Of a stretch of 64,000 nt of DNA, positions 57,976 through 64,000 are shown piece after piece. The translations under genes were made by a program, and so were the position numbers. Under the pieces are notes generated by a model. That model had not been told where the DNA came from and did no database searches. It saw nothing but the letters and a program-made list of their open reading frames with translations. Location: positions 62,001 to 126,000 of the forward strand of contig NZ_BSTR01000014.1 in NCBI RefSeq assembly GCF_030269645.1, written 5' to 3'. The stretch comes from Actinokineospora sp. NBRC 105648. GTDB lineage: Bacteria > Actinomycetota > Actinomycetes > Mycobacteriales > Pseudonocardiaceae. Positions within the stretch are counted from its first letter, which is position 1. Every line of letters starts with the position of its first letter.

Positions 57976-59241
57976 TCACCCGGCAGCTGCGGCCGGGGGT
58001 GGTGGGTGCGATGAGGGTGGATGTCGGTGGTGGGCAAGGTAGGCGGGTGCGGTGAACTCCGGTCTGCCGCTTGTGGTGATCCGGACTTGCCACTCACTGT
58101 TGTGGATCAGTCGGTGATGTCTCGGGCAGAGCAGGACCAGGTTGCCGAGCGCCGTCGGGCCGCCGCGTGCCCAGTGTTGGACGTGGTGGGCGGCGCAGGC
58201 CCGGGGACGGCGGTCGCAGTCGGGGAACGCGCAACCGCGATCCCGCAGGATCAGCGCCCGCCGCAGGTGTGGCGGCACTGTGTACCGCGCCCGTCCCACG
58301 TCGAGCGGCAGGCCCGCGCCGCCGAGGACGTGCGGGATGATCTTCGCGTCGCAGGCCAGCAACCGGGCCTGCGAGGCGGTCAACGTGCCGCCGTGGTCGA
58401 TCAGCGCGCGCCGGAGTCCGGATTCGAGATCGGCCAGGGCGACGGTGACCGCGAGGTGCGGCCGTTCCCCGGCCTCGGTGGGCAGGTCGGGCGCGGACAG
58501 CGCCAGGTCGATGACCTCGGCAAGGGCGTCCCCGGCCCGCTCGGTCTGGCTGCGGAGGTCAGTGGTGCCGTCGCTGGTCCGGGGTGCGGCCAGGGGACCG
58601 ATCAGGGCTTCGAACCGGGCACCGTCGACCGGGCACAGCTCGAACCGCCCCTGCACCCGCCCGTCACGGCGCCGCCGCCACGACAGGTAGTTGGGCTGCT
58701 CGGGCAGGGGAGCGTCGCCGGGCTGTGGACCGTCTTGGTCGAGCACCATCAGCATCCGCTCCGCACGCACCCGGAGCTCGACCGGCGTGGCACCGCGGGC
58801 ATGCCCGGCAAGCGCGGCTTCGAACTCCGCTCGCGCCACCGAATCAACCCAGTGCGGCAAGGCACCGATCGCGCGGACGATGACCTCGACGTGCTCCCCG
58901 TCGATCGCCGCGTCCGCGAGTGCCGCAGCCGTGCCAGGCAACGTCGGCGGCGTCACGTGCCCAGTGGGCGTGACGCCAGAGGACACCGCCTCGGCCTGCA
59001 CCACCCACCGCTTGGCCTGCTTCGGACTGACCCTGGTGACCGCCGAGACCAGCGCCGCGGGCGAGGAATACCCCGCCAGCCGGTGGATGCTGGCCCGATC
59101 AGCCTCAGCCACCAACTCCAACATCCGCGCGTGATCAGCACGCATGCGCGCCACGACCGCGGCCATCTCCTCAACCAGCCGCGGCCCAACCGACCCCCAG
59201 AACCGACTGGGGTCGTTGTGGTGGATCTCGAACTCGGACAC
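57976..59241 (-). CDS. DUF222 and HNH endonuclease domain protein
   Basis: About 421 residues from GTG 59241 (GTG 59307 possible). DUF222-like helical part with ARMRADHARMLELVAEADRA and SPKQAKRWVV, then the HNH core: RALILRDRGCAFPDCDRRPR, CAAHHVQHWARGGPTALGNLVLLCPRHHRLIH. The two Cys of CAFPDC and those of LLCPRHH fit a structural zinc; the HH/N/H catalytic set is complete. These proteins are multicopy in actinobacteria and resemble mobile or 13E12-type elements, though no repeats flank this one. Confidence 0.92.
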   Translation of the reverse strand: MSEFEIHHNDPSRFWGSVGPRLVEEMAAVVARMRADHARMLELVAEADRASIHRLAGYSSPAALVSAVTRVSPKQAKRWVVQAEAVSSGVTPTGHVTPPTLPGTAAALADAAIDGEHVEVIVRAIGALPHWVDSVARAEFEAALAGHARGATPVELRVRAERMLMVLDQDGPQPGDAPLPEQPNYLSWRRRRDGRVQGRFELCPVDGARFEALIGPLAAPRTSDGTTDLRSQTERAGDALAEVIDLALSAPDLPTEAGERPHLAVTVALADLESGLRRALIDHGGTLTASQARLLACDAKIIPHVLGGAGLPLDVGRARYTVPPHLRRALILRDRGCAFPDCDRRPRACAAHHVQHWARGGPTALGNLVLLCPRHHRLIHNSEWQVRITTSGRPEFTAPAYLAHHRHPPSSHPPPPAAAAG

Positions 59242-59494
59242 ACGCCCATCGTCCAGGCCCCCACCGACAATTCCGGCCCCGCAAGCCTTCCCAGCCCACC
59301 CGGTCACCTGATCGTGTGAAGGCTAGCTGTACCTACTGCGGCGGTTCGGCGTTCCCTGAGCCTGGACTGGCCTGCGGCGCAGCAGCGGAACAGCCCCGCT
59401 CGCGCGGGGAGTACACTTCTTGACAAGCGGCTTTGCCGCGAGGTGTGGGCTGACTCATTCACTTTTACGAACATGCGAGCCATCCGTTAAGAGG
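59242..59494. other. Intergenic region downstream of the Ku operon
   Basis: Lower GC near 59410-59490. Hairpins ccccgc/gcgggg (near 59395) and gcggc/gccgc (59431-59443) could end the minus-strand Ku transcript. A TTGACA at about 59423 lacks a -10. No gene seen. Confidence 0.45.
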
Positions 59495-59650
59495 CTACGC
59501 CGCGACGCGGCGGATCGGGCGGCCTACCTCGATCACCAGGGTGTGGATGAGCGGTGACGGGTCCGTGCAGTCGGGGTCGGTGCACTCGGGCAGGTCCACC
59601 AGCAAAGTGCCATGGCAGTGGTAGAGGCCATCCCGGCAGTCGGGGCACAT
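59495..59650 (-). CDS. 51-aa Cys/His-rich protein coupled to ku
   Basis: ATG 59650 overlaps the ku stop by one base (TGATG), so it is translated by coupling. It starts MCPDCRDGLYHCHGTLLVDL and has ECTDPDCTDP: five or more Cys and two His arranged as possible zinc ligands (Cys-x2-Cys, Cys-x-His, Cys-x4-Cys). Similar short CPDC...HCHGTL proteins exist in related actinomycetes, with no known function. Its link to Ku suggests a DNA-related role, but that is only inferred. Confidence 0.8.
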   Translation of the reverse strand: MCPDCRDGLYHCHGTLLVDLPECTDPDCTDPSPLIHTLVIEVGRPIRRVAA

Positions 59651-60597
59651 CAGGAGGCTTTGCTGGGGCGGGCGGCGGCGGACACGGCCTTCTCCAGTTC
59701 GTCGCGGGTCATCTTGGAGCGGCCCTTGACGTCCAACTCCCGCGCCATCTTGTCCAGGTCCGCCTTGGAGAGGCTCGACAGGTCCTGCTCCTGCTCGGGA
59801 GCCGAGGAGCGGCGCTTCTTGCGGCTCTCCACGCTCTTGCTCAGGGCGTCGAACAGGTCGACCACCTTGGTCGGGGTGCTGGGCTCCTCGCCCGCCACGA
59901 CCTCGCGGCCTTCCTTCTTGTCCTCGATCAGCTGCTCGACCCGCTGGGTGTAGGTGTCGTGGTAGTCCGAGGGGTTCCAGTCCTCGACCATGGAGTCGAT
60001 GAGGCTCACGGCCATGTCGAGCTCCTTGCCGCGGGCCGGGGTGATCTCCGGGAGTGACTTGAGCTCCTTGGCCGGGTCGCGGATGTCCTCGGCGAACAGC
60101 ATCGTCGTGAGGATCAGCAGGTCGTCGTCGCCCGCCCGCACCGCGGTGAGGTATTCCTTGCCGCGCATCACGAACGTGGCGATGCCCGCGCGGTTGGTCT
60201 TCCGCATCGCTTGCAGGAGCAGGCCGTAGGCCTTGCCGTACTCCTCCTTCGACGGGGCCAGCCAGTACGTCTTCTGGAAGTGGATCGGGTCGATCTCGTC
60301 GAGGCCCACGAACGACGAGATGTCGATCGTGCGGGAGCGGCCGGGGGCGATCTCGTCCAGCTCCTCCGGCTCGATGATCACGTACTCGCCACCGCCGATC
60401 TCGGCGCCCTTGACGATGTCGGAGTACGCCACCTCTTCGCCGGTGCGCTCGTTGACCCGCTTGTAGCGGATCCGGTCGGAGGTGCCCCGCTCGAACTGGC
60501 GGAAGCTGATGGTGTGGTCCTCGGTGGCCCCGAACATGTCCACCGGCACCGTCACGAGGCCGAAGTTGATCGCTCCGTGCCAGATCGGTCGCGCCAC
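59650..60597 (-). CDS. ku: Ku protein for non-homologous end joining
   Basis: 315 residues from GTG 60597, with GGGAGGA 4-5 bases upstream. Ku core: ARPIWHGAINFGLVTVPVDM, RYKRVNERTGEEVAYSDIVKG, FVGLDEIDPIHFQKTYWL. The C-terminal extension is charged and ends in a SAP/Rho-N-like element (LSKADLDKMARELDVKGR, MTRDELEKAV), a DNA-binding addition found in some actinobacterial Ku. It would bind double-strand ends and recruit LigD. No ligD gene is in the window. It lies 62 bases downstream of the sigma factor gene and may share its transcript. Confidence 0.95.
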   Translation of the reverse strand: MARPIWHGAINFGLVTVPVDMFGATEDHTISFRQFERGTSDRIRYKRVNERTGEEVAYSDIVKGAEIGGGEYVIIEPEELDEIAPGRSRTIDISSFVGLDEIDPIHFQKTYWLAPSKEEYGKAYGLLLQAMRKTNRAGIATFVMRGKEYLTAVRAGDDDLLILTTMLFAEDIRDPAKELKSLPEITPARGKELDMAVSLIDSMVEDWNPSDYHDTYTQRVEQLIEDKKEGREVVAGEEPSTPTKVVDLFDALSKSVESRKKRRSSAPEQEQDLSSLSKADLDKMARELDVKGRSKMTRDELEKAVSAAARPSKAS

Positions 60598-60659
60598 GTC
60601 GTCCTCCCGGGTGCCGTCGTCGGCTCCAGTGTGGACCATCCGACCCAGTTGGGCGCTGT

Positions 60660-61451
60660 TCAGCTGTCCTCGGTGACCAAACCCGCACGCAGCGTCTCCA
60701 GGGTGCGGGCCAGCAGCCTGGACACGTGCATCTGCGAGACGCCGATCTTCTCGGCGATCTGGGTCTGGGTCATGTTCTTGAAGAACCGCAGCATCAGGAT
60801 GCGCCGCTCGCGCTCCGGGAGCCGCTCGATCAGCGGGCGCAGCGACTCGTGGTCCTCGATGCCCAGCAGCGCCGAGTCGTCCTCACCCAGGGTGTCGGCC
60901 AGCTGGTCGGAGTCGGGGTCACCCGAGGACAGCGCCTCGTCCAGGGACACCGACTGGTACACCTGCCCGGCCTCCAAGCCCTCGTAGACCTCCTCCCGGC
61001 TCATGTCCAGGTGGGTGGCGATCTCGCTCGGCGTCGGCGCCCGCCCCAGCCGCTGGGACAGCTCGTTGCTGGCGGCGCTAATGGTGAGGTGCAGCTCTTT
61101 GAGCCTGCGCGGCACCCGCACCGACCAGGCCGTGTCGCGGAAGTACCGGCGGACCTCACCCATGATGGTGGGGACGGCGAAAGACAGGAAGTCGATACCA
61201 CGGGAGGGGTCGAACCGGTCGACGGCGTGGATCAGCCCGACCGTGGCCACCTGGGACAGGTCCTCCCTGGCCACGCCGCGGTGGGCGAAGCGCATGGCGA
61301 TGTGCTCGGCCAGCGGCAGGTGGCCGGTGACCAGCTTGTCCCGCACGGCCTCGCGCCGCCCGTCGTCCTCGGGCAGCCCGACCAGCTCGACGAAGAGCGG
61401 TGCCAGGTGGCTGTACTCGTGCCCGGATGTCGTCTGCGCGCCCGTGCTCAC
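60660..61451 (-). CDS. sigF: SigB/SigF-type RNA polymerase sigma factor
   Basis: 263 residues from GTG 61451, overlapping the anti-sigma stop (GTGA). All regions of a SigB/F/G-group sigma: region 2 (LPLAEHIAMRFAHRG, DLSQVATVGLIHAVDRFDP, FLSFAVPTIMGEVRRYFRD), region 3 and region 4 (LPERERRILMLRFFKNMTQ, KIGVSQMHVSRLLARTLE). The group controls stress or late development and recognises GTTT-N14-16-GGGTAT type promoters. Its operon partner is an RsbW-like kinase. The exact paralogue name is uncertain. Confidence 0.92.
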   Translation of the reverse strand: MSTGAQTTSGHEYSHLAPLFVELVGLPEDDGRREAVRDKLVTGHLPLAEHIAMRFAHRGVAREDLSQVATVGLIHAVDRFDPSRGIDFLSFAVPTIMGEVRRYFRDTAWSVRVPRRLKELHLTISAASNELSQRLGRAPTPSEIATHLDMSREEVYEGLEAGQVYQSVSLDEALSSGDPDSDQLADTLGEDDSALLGIEDHESLRPLIERLPERERRILMLRFFKNMTQTQIAEKIGVSQMHVSRLLARTLETLRAGLVTEDS

Positions 61452-61897
61452 CCGGTGCCCGCCGTCCGGCCGCGCACGATCGAGATGCACACGCTGTGAC
61501 TGCCCCCCGGCCCCGGCCGGACCTCGCAGCCCACGTGCTGGGTCAGCGTCGTGAGGACCTGCCAACCGAACGAGCTCGTGTCCGGCACCGCCCCCGGGCG
61601 GGCGTCCACCGACGCCTCGAACGAGACCCGCGGACCACCGACGCCGAACACGCAGTCCACCGTCGCGCCCGGTACCGCCAGCCCGATCAGCGTCGAGCAC
61701 ACCTCGTCCACCGCCAGGATGAGGTCGGAGACGGCGTCGAGGTCCTGGTCGAGCAGCGTGGCGAGGGTGCCCGCCACCGACCGCACGACCGGCAGGTTCG
61801 CCAGACTGGCGGGGACCCGGAGCTCGACGCGCTCGCCGACGGGCGGGAAGTCGGGGGCGTGCTCGCCCCCGGTACCGAGGTCGTCGCTCTCGGTCAT
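61448..61897 (-). CDS. RsbW-like anti-sigma factor (HATPase fold)
   Basis: 149 residues from ATG 61897. After a 25-residue acidic start comes the GHKL fold: PASLANLPVVRSVAGTL, the N-box LILAVDEVCSTLIGLAVPGA, and SSFGWQVLTTLTQHV as the G-box region. The N-box Asn of active kinases is replaced (DEVCSTLI instead of EAxxNAI), and the G-x-G motif is weak, so kinase activity may be reduced. It would bind the sigma factor encoded by the overlapping gene. A SigF-type promoter candidate lies upstream. Confidence 0.88.
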   Translation of the reverse strand: MTESDDLGTGGEHAPDFPPVGERVELRVPASLANLPVVRSVAGTLATLLDQDLDAVSDLILAVDEVCSTLIGLAVPGATVDCVFGVGGPRVSFEASVDARPGAVPDTSSFGWQVLTTLTQHVGCEVRPGPGGSHSVCISIVRGRTAGTG

Positions 61898-61926
61898 CGG
61901 CGCGGGGTTCCGGTCATGCCCACCAC

Positions 61927-61952
61927 GTACCCCGGATCGGCCCGCCGGACAC
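61927..61952 (-). promoter_or_regulatory. Candidate SigF-type promoter of the anti-sigma/sigma operon
   Basis: On the minus strand GTGT (61952-61949), 16 bases, GGGTAC (61932-61927), then 29 bases to the anti-sigma ATG. This matches the GNNT-N14-16-GGGTAY pattern of SigB/SigF promoters and would make the operon autoregulated, as in several actinomycetes. Confidence 0.55.
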
Positions 61953-62001
61953 CTGCGCGTTCGGGTGGCTCCCATCTCACGCCTCCTCTCGCCTGGCCCG
62001 G

Positions 62002-62481
62002 CTACCGCGGGCGCTGCCCGTCCGCGATCGGTCCGAGCACCTCGTACGGCGGCACCCAGCCCTGTTCGACCAGGACCCGGTACAGGTCGTACACCGCCCG
62101 TTCGAGCTCCGCCGGTTCACCCTCCGCCGCGGCCAGCGCGCGCGCCGCGTCGAGCAGCGCCTCGTCCAGCCGCATCGGCTCGGCGCCCGGGTCGCCGTCG
62201 TGCTCCTCGGCCGCGGTGTTGCGCCGCAGGTAGGCGTCCAGCGGCTCAACGGCGGGTTCGGTGAACATGCCGACCACCAGGTGCGCCACCCGGTGGAGCT
62301 TGGTGTTGTACTGCTGCGACAGTCGCACGAGCGCGTCGAAGGCCTCCTTCGGCGAGCAGCGCCGCAGCACCACGAGCACACCCATCGCCTGCTCGATGGT
62401 GGCACGGGTGCGCAGCGCGCGCCGCAGACCATCCAACTCGGACTGCAACTTGGCGACCCGCGGGTTCGGGTCCAGGCTCAC
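62002..62481 (-). CDS. ANTAR-domain RNA-binding antiterminator-like protein
   Basis: 159 residues from GTG 62481; GGAGGG lies 5 bases upstream. ANTAR three-helix domain at about 8-65: VAKLQSELDGLRRALRTRAT, EQAMGVLVVLRRCSPKEAFD, RLSQQYNTKLHRVAHLVV, with the conserved Ala and aromatic positions. No GAF or receiver domain is attached, so the sensory part is missing or the C-terminal helical region (about 85-159, acidic) fills that role. ANTAR proteins bind paired hairpins in leader RNAs. Targets are unknown. Confidence 0.88.
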   Translation of the reverse strand: MSLDPNPRVAKLQSELDGLRRALRTRATIEQAMGVLVVLRRCSPKEAFDALVRLSQQYNTKLHRVAHLVVGMFTEPAVEPLDAYLRRNTAAEEHDGDPGAEPMRLDEALLDAARALAAAEGEPAELERAVYDLYRVLVEQGWVPPYEVLGPIADGQRPR

Positions 62482-62864
62482 CGGCGCCCTCCGGCCCGCC
62501 CCGGCGGTCTCCGCACCGCGCTGCCCATGACGGTTCCTCCCGGTCCGCGTCCAACTCGTCGGCCCCCTGAAACGAGATCCGGGGGGTGTCCGCGCTGGCG
62601 AGGAGGACGCGAGAGCAACCGCGCCGTCATCCGGCGGGGTAGGGCAGCACGCAGCCTCCTCGCTTCCCGCGAGTGCCGGGCGGTGACAGGTGGTGTCGCC
62701 CCCGGCGTGCTGCGGCTGCTTGCTCAACCGCTACCGGAGCACTCTAAAGATCACGCCGGCGGCACCACAAGGCAGGGTCCGCCTCCCACCCGGCGGGGCG
62801 TGCGCACGGCCCCTACGGTGGACGCGCAAGCCGCACGGGCAGGTGACACGGAAAGGGGCCGGAC
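62482..62864. other. Divergent intergenic region (ANTAR / HesB-like)
   Basis: 383 bases, GC-rich. Contains several short inverted repeats (e.g. around 62650-62680). I see no clear gene, promoter pair or RNA motif. A purine-rich GGAAAGGGG at 62850 is the ribosome site of the next gene. Confidence 0.5.
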
Positions 62865-63161
62865 ATGCTGGCGGTGACTGAGGCGGCGGCCGACGCGATC
62901 AGCGCGCTCACGGCGCAGGACGGGATCTCCGAGCAGGGCGGGCTGCGGTTCACCCTGGTGACCCCGGAGGTGTCGGACACCCCGCTCGCGGTGGCGCTGG
63001 CGCCCGAGCCGGTCGACGGCGACGAGGTCGTCACGGCGAGCGCGGGCGCCCAGGTGTTCCTCGAGCCGGGCGCGGCGGAGCTGTTGTCGGACAAGGTGCT
63101 CGACGTGGCGCAGGACGCCGACGGGCAGCTGAACTTCGCGGTGCTGGAGCAGGGCGACTGA
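62865..63161 (+). CDS. HesB/IscA-fold protein without the cluster cysteines
   Basis: 98 residues; GGAAAGGGG lies 6 bases before the ATG. The fold is recognisable: LAVTEAAADAISALTAQDG, GLRFTLV, and a VFLEPGAAELLSDKVLDV segment like the DPxSxxxLxGxxIDY part of A-type carriers. None of the three conserved Cys (C..., C-G-C at the end) is present; there is no Cys at all. It therefore cannot bind a cluster in the usual way. Such proteins are often annotated as Fe-S assembly or adhesin-like in actinomycetes. Role unknown. Confidence 0.75.
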   Translation: MLAVTEAAADAISALTAQDGISEQGGLRFTLVTPEVSDTPLAVALAPEPVDGDEVVTASAGAQVFLEPGAAELLSDKVLDVAQDADGQLNFAVLEQGD

Positions 63162-63208
63162 CAGCGTTGGAGCGCGGCGACTGACAGTGGTGTGATCTGC
63201 GCCAACGA

Positions 63209-63235
63209 GTGATTGAAACCACCTGACCCGGGTAT
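63209..63235 (+). promoter_or_regulatory. Candidate SigF-type promoter upstream of the hydrolase-like gene
   Basis: GTGATT (63209-63214), 15 bases, GGGTAT (63230-63235), then 35 bases to the GTG at 63271. It fits the GNTT-N14-16-GGGTAT pattern of SigB/SigF-type promoters, and such a sigma factor is encoded 2 kb away. Confidence 0.6.
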
Positions 63236-63270
63236 CCCCCTCTGGGGCGAATTGGACTCGGGAGGCGGAT

Positions 63271-63789
63271 GTGCGACAGCTGAGCCGAATCACGGTGACC
63301 GCGGCGCCATTGTGGCGGGGACTCGACTACGGGCCCGCCGTCGTGGTGTTGGCGCCCTCGGAAACCAGACCGGCCGAGTTGCCCATCGCCTGGCAGCCGC
63401 TGGAGCAGTGCTACCAAATCGCCTGGTGCGCCGTGCCCGATGGCGTGGAGTCCCTCGACCGGGTCGAGGACGTGCTGGAGACGTTGGCGGACCGCAACAT
63501 CCGCACCCACCTGGTCGCGCACACCTCATTGCGGGACGTGGCGGCGCGGATCGTGGCCGAGTTCCCCGACATCGTGCGCTCGCTGGTCCTGGTGGGCCCG
63601 GGCCGGGTGTCCGAGCCGACCGGGGTCCGCACCCGCCGGGTCACCGCTGGCGAGCTGACCAGCCCCGAGGCGGTGCGCGAGATCGCCGCCGTGGTGGAGC
63701 GCGGGGAGACCGCGAACGTGCGGCTGAGCCTTCCCGGTGACGACCGGATCACCCTCGGCAGGCTCCGGGTGGAGGTCGGCCGGCGCTGA
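63271..63789 (+). CDS. Hypothetical 172-aa protein, degenerate alpha/beta-hydrolase-like
   Basis: GTG start with GGGAGG 5 bases upstream. Pattern AVVVLAPSETRPAELPIAW, then LVAHTSLRDVAARIVAEFPD and VRSLVLVGPGR resembles the centre of an alpha/beta hydrolase, where the nucleophile elbow would read GHSxG; here it is AHTSL, so the nucleophile is lost or replaced by Thr/Ser. No lid or C-terminal His is seen, and the length is about half of a hydrolase. It is likely a non-catalytic remnant or a small unrelated fold. Confidence 0.65.
   Translation: MRQLSRITVTAAPLWRGLDYGPAVVVLAPSETRPAELPIAWQPLEQCYQIAWCAVPDGVESLDRVEDVLETLADRNIRTHLVAHTSLRDVAARIVAEFPDIVRSLVLVGPGRVSEPTGVRTRRVTAGELTSPEAVREIAAVVERGETANVRLSLPGDDRITLGRLRVEVGRR

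Positions 63790-64000
<211 letters not shown>

Overview
The window looks like chromosomal DNA of a high-GC filamentous actinomycete, most likely a member of the Pseudonocardiaceae (Actinokineospora/Saccharothrix/Actinosynnema type). Reasons: very high GC with strong third-position GC bias, many GTG starts and 4-nt ATGA/GTGA overlaps, a conservon (cvnABCD), an F420/deazaflavin-type oxidoreductase, an Scr1-type XRE regulator paired with DUF397, a DUF222-HNH protein, Ku, and a SigF-type sigma/anti-sigma pair. The genus is a guess. I saw no rRNA, tRNA, CRISPR array, insertion sequence or integrase.

Layout. 1-6218: 3' end of a contractile injection system (CIS) operon: spike (partial), gp25-like wedge, baseplate J, tail protein I, and a zinc-ribbon/Pro-Gly-repeat/transmembrane/beta-sandwich protein that resembles the Streptomyces CisA effector. 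6314-9294: a tightly overlapping redox operon (small Ser/Thr-rich membrane protein, ApbE flavin transferase, ferric-reductase-like di-haem membrane protein, NuoF-like flavoprotein, ferredoxin). 9291-17331: secreted beta-propeller protein, an Ig-like membrane protein, a LuxR-type regulator, and a two-component pair with a PDZ-containing sensor kinase. 17667-25277: degenerate Nudix protein, Pro-rich membrane protein, a TetR/acyl-CoA dehydrogenase/CoA-transferase unit, a 53-aa membrane peptide, and a lytic transglycosylase.

25653-35194: F420-oxidoreductase/hemerythrin fusion, two small membrane proteins, NDH-2-like oxidoreductase, a polyamine operon (PLP decarboxylase, AdoMet decarboxylase, aminopropyltransferase-like), a GPH-family transporter, and an actP-type symporter with its DUF485 partner. 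35195-42485: conservon cvnA-D and two unknown genes. 42527-46699: TetR, two acyl-CoA dehydrogenases and a zinc alcohol dehydrogenase with a palindromic operator. 46803-49358: cobalt/nickel ECF transporter cbiMNQO. 49396-53967: tandem glycine riboswitch followed by gcvT-gcvH-glyA-sdaA.

54216-64000: three paralogous small secreted proteins ending in Cys, a small divergent operon beside an Scr1/DUF397 pair, a DUF222-HNH protein, Ku coupled to a 51-aa zinc-knuckle-like protein, a SigF/RsbW-like operon, an ANTAR regulator, a cysteine-free HesB-like protein, a degenerate hydrolase-like protein under a candidate SigF promoter, and the start of lpdA. Most of the window is ordinary core metabolism and regulation. 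The accessory parts worth attention are the CIS end with its CisA-like protein, the redox operon, the secreted Cys-tailed trio, and the Scr1/DUF397 neighbourhood.
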